Below, in pieces: positions 5,317-5,881 of a DNA stretch of 5,881 nt (the stretch's first letter is position 1; each line of letters opens with the position of its first letter). Under the pieces are notes generated by a model that worked only from the letters and a program-made list of their open reading frames with translations, was not told the DNA's origin and did no database searches. The translations under genes and the position numbers were made by a program. Origin of the DNA: Tepidiphilus sp. (GTDB taxonomy: Bacteria > Pseudomonadota > Gammaproteobacteria > Burkholderiales > Rhodocyclaceae); NCBI GenBank assembly GCA_028684345.1, contig JAQUGB010000110.1, forward strand, positions 1 through 5,881, given 5' to 3'.

Positions 5317-5881
5317 TTACTCCCGGATCAGTTCGCGCCAGTTGATGCGGCGTGGCATGATGTTGTCCAATTTGACCTGAGTCTGAGCGGTGTTGCCGCT
5401 GGATCCTTGCACGATCAGCATGGCACCTTCGGGGCTAACCACGATCTGCGCTTGGCCAGGCATGCCGATACGGAAATCGATGGAGCCCACGGGAATTTTC
5501 ACACCATCGACGTCCAATGTGGCGTATTGGAGGAAAAAGGGGAGGGCCGTTCCCGTGAAGGGATCGATTGCGTTGACGTAGCCCGTACCCCCGGGCGTGC
5601 AGGGGTCGTCGCTCGGGATGACGCTGCTGGCAATAAGGACAGAACCGTAGAACTGGGACGAGGTGATCATGCGCTCGCCAGGGTCGAGGTCGACGTACCA
5701 GCCTTTCTTGCCGTTCATATCGCCGTTGGTAGCGAGTTCGAAAGCCCGAACTGGGTCGCCCGTTTTGGGGTCCGTTCCCCGTGCGACGATCTTGCGCTCC
5801 TTGAGCTGACTGCGGGTCACGGTGTGCTGATCGTCGTCGATGATGCCGTACCAGCTCTGGGTCGAGGTGTCGGACCGGTCA
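5317..5881 (-). CDS. pilY1: PilY1-like type IV pilus tip/biogenesis protein, C-terminal fragment
   Basis: This encodes the last 187 residues of a larger protein whose 5' part runs past the right edge. It stays open to base 5881, so the GTG at 5820 is internal. Diagnostic stretches of PilY1 C termini are QSWYGIIDDDQHTVTRSQL (visible residues 8-26), KKGWYVDLDPGERMITSS (58-75), the SVIPSDDPCTPGGTGYVNAIDPFTG region (86-110), and a closing RRINWRELI. These belong to the beta-propeller (PQQ-repeat-like) domain that caps the pilus tip. PilY1 proteins are exported, promote pilus assembly and surface adhesion, and in Pseudomonas bind calcium; no calcium loop is visible in this fragment. Cys94 is the only cysteine seen. 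It directly precedes the PilE-like gene, as in known minor-pilin operons. The gene name is assigned by family and context; the N-terminal half is unseen. Confidence 0.88.
   Translation of the reverse strand, partial: DRSDTSTQSWYGIIDDDQHTVTRSQLKERKIVARGTDPKTGDPVRAFELATNGDMNGKKGWYVDLDPGERMITSSQFYGSVLIASSVIPSDDPCTPGGTGYVNAIDPFTGTALPFFLQYATLDVDGVKIPVGSIDFRIGMPGQAQIVVSPEGAMLIVQGSSGNTAQTQVKLDNIMPRRINWRELIRE

Overview
The window is about 5.9 kb of GC-rich DNA from what looks like a chromosome of a Gram-negative bacterium, most likely a betaproteobacterium. This rests on the gene order pyrG-kdsA-(DUF1330)-eno-ftsB, on LPS (Kdo) synthesis and DsbB, which imply an outer membrane and periplasm, and on type IV pilus genes of the PilY1/PilE type. 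A finer taxonomic placement cannot be supported from the sequence alone. All families present are recognisable, and I see no mobile element, CRISPR array, phage gene or clearly new system.

Region 1 (1-3136, + strand) is a tightly packed housekeeping operon. It holds the 3' end of pyrG (CTP synthase), kdsA (Kdo-8-phosphate synthase), a small DUF1330 gene, eno (enolase) and ftsB (divisome coiled-coil protein). The first three genes overlap at their stop/start codons (ATGA, then TGATG), and the last two gaps are 31 and 15 bases. The operon promoter lies upstream of the window. CTP from PyrG is used for CMP-Kdo, Kdo-8-P comes from KdsA, and enolase makes the PEP that KdsA consumes, so the cluster links nucleotide, PEP and envelope supply with cell division.

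Region 2 (3144-4332) starts with a gamma-carbonic-anhydrase-like gene on the - strand, ending 7 bases from ftsB. A gene-free stretch of about 150 bases follows, holding a candidate promoter for that gene, a small perfect inverted repeat and a strong sigma70-type promoter for a tRNA-Pro(GGG). The tRNA is followed by a clear intrinsic terminator. Next is a monocistronic PilZ-domain gene on the + strand.

Region 3 (4334-5881, - strand) reads from right to left: the C-terminal end of a PilY1-like pilus tip protein, a PilE-like pilin with a classic prepilin signal, and dsbB. dsbB ends one base from the end of the PilZ gene. The pilin has four cysteines, and DsbB drives periplasmic disulfide formation. 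The PilZ protein, a potential c-di-GMP sensor with an altered motif, sits just beyond. The pil region looks lower in GC than the housekeeping operon in the lines counted by hand. No stretch over 300 bases lacks a gene.
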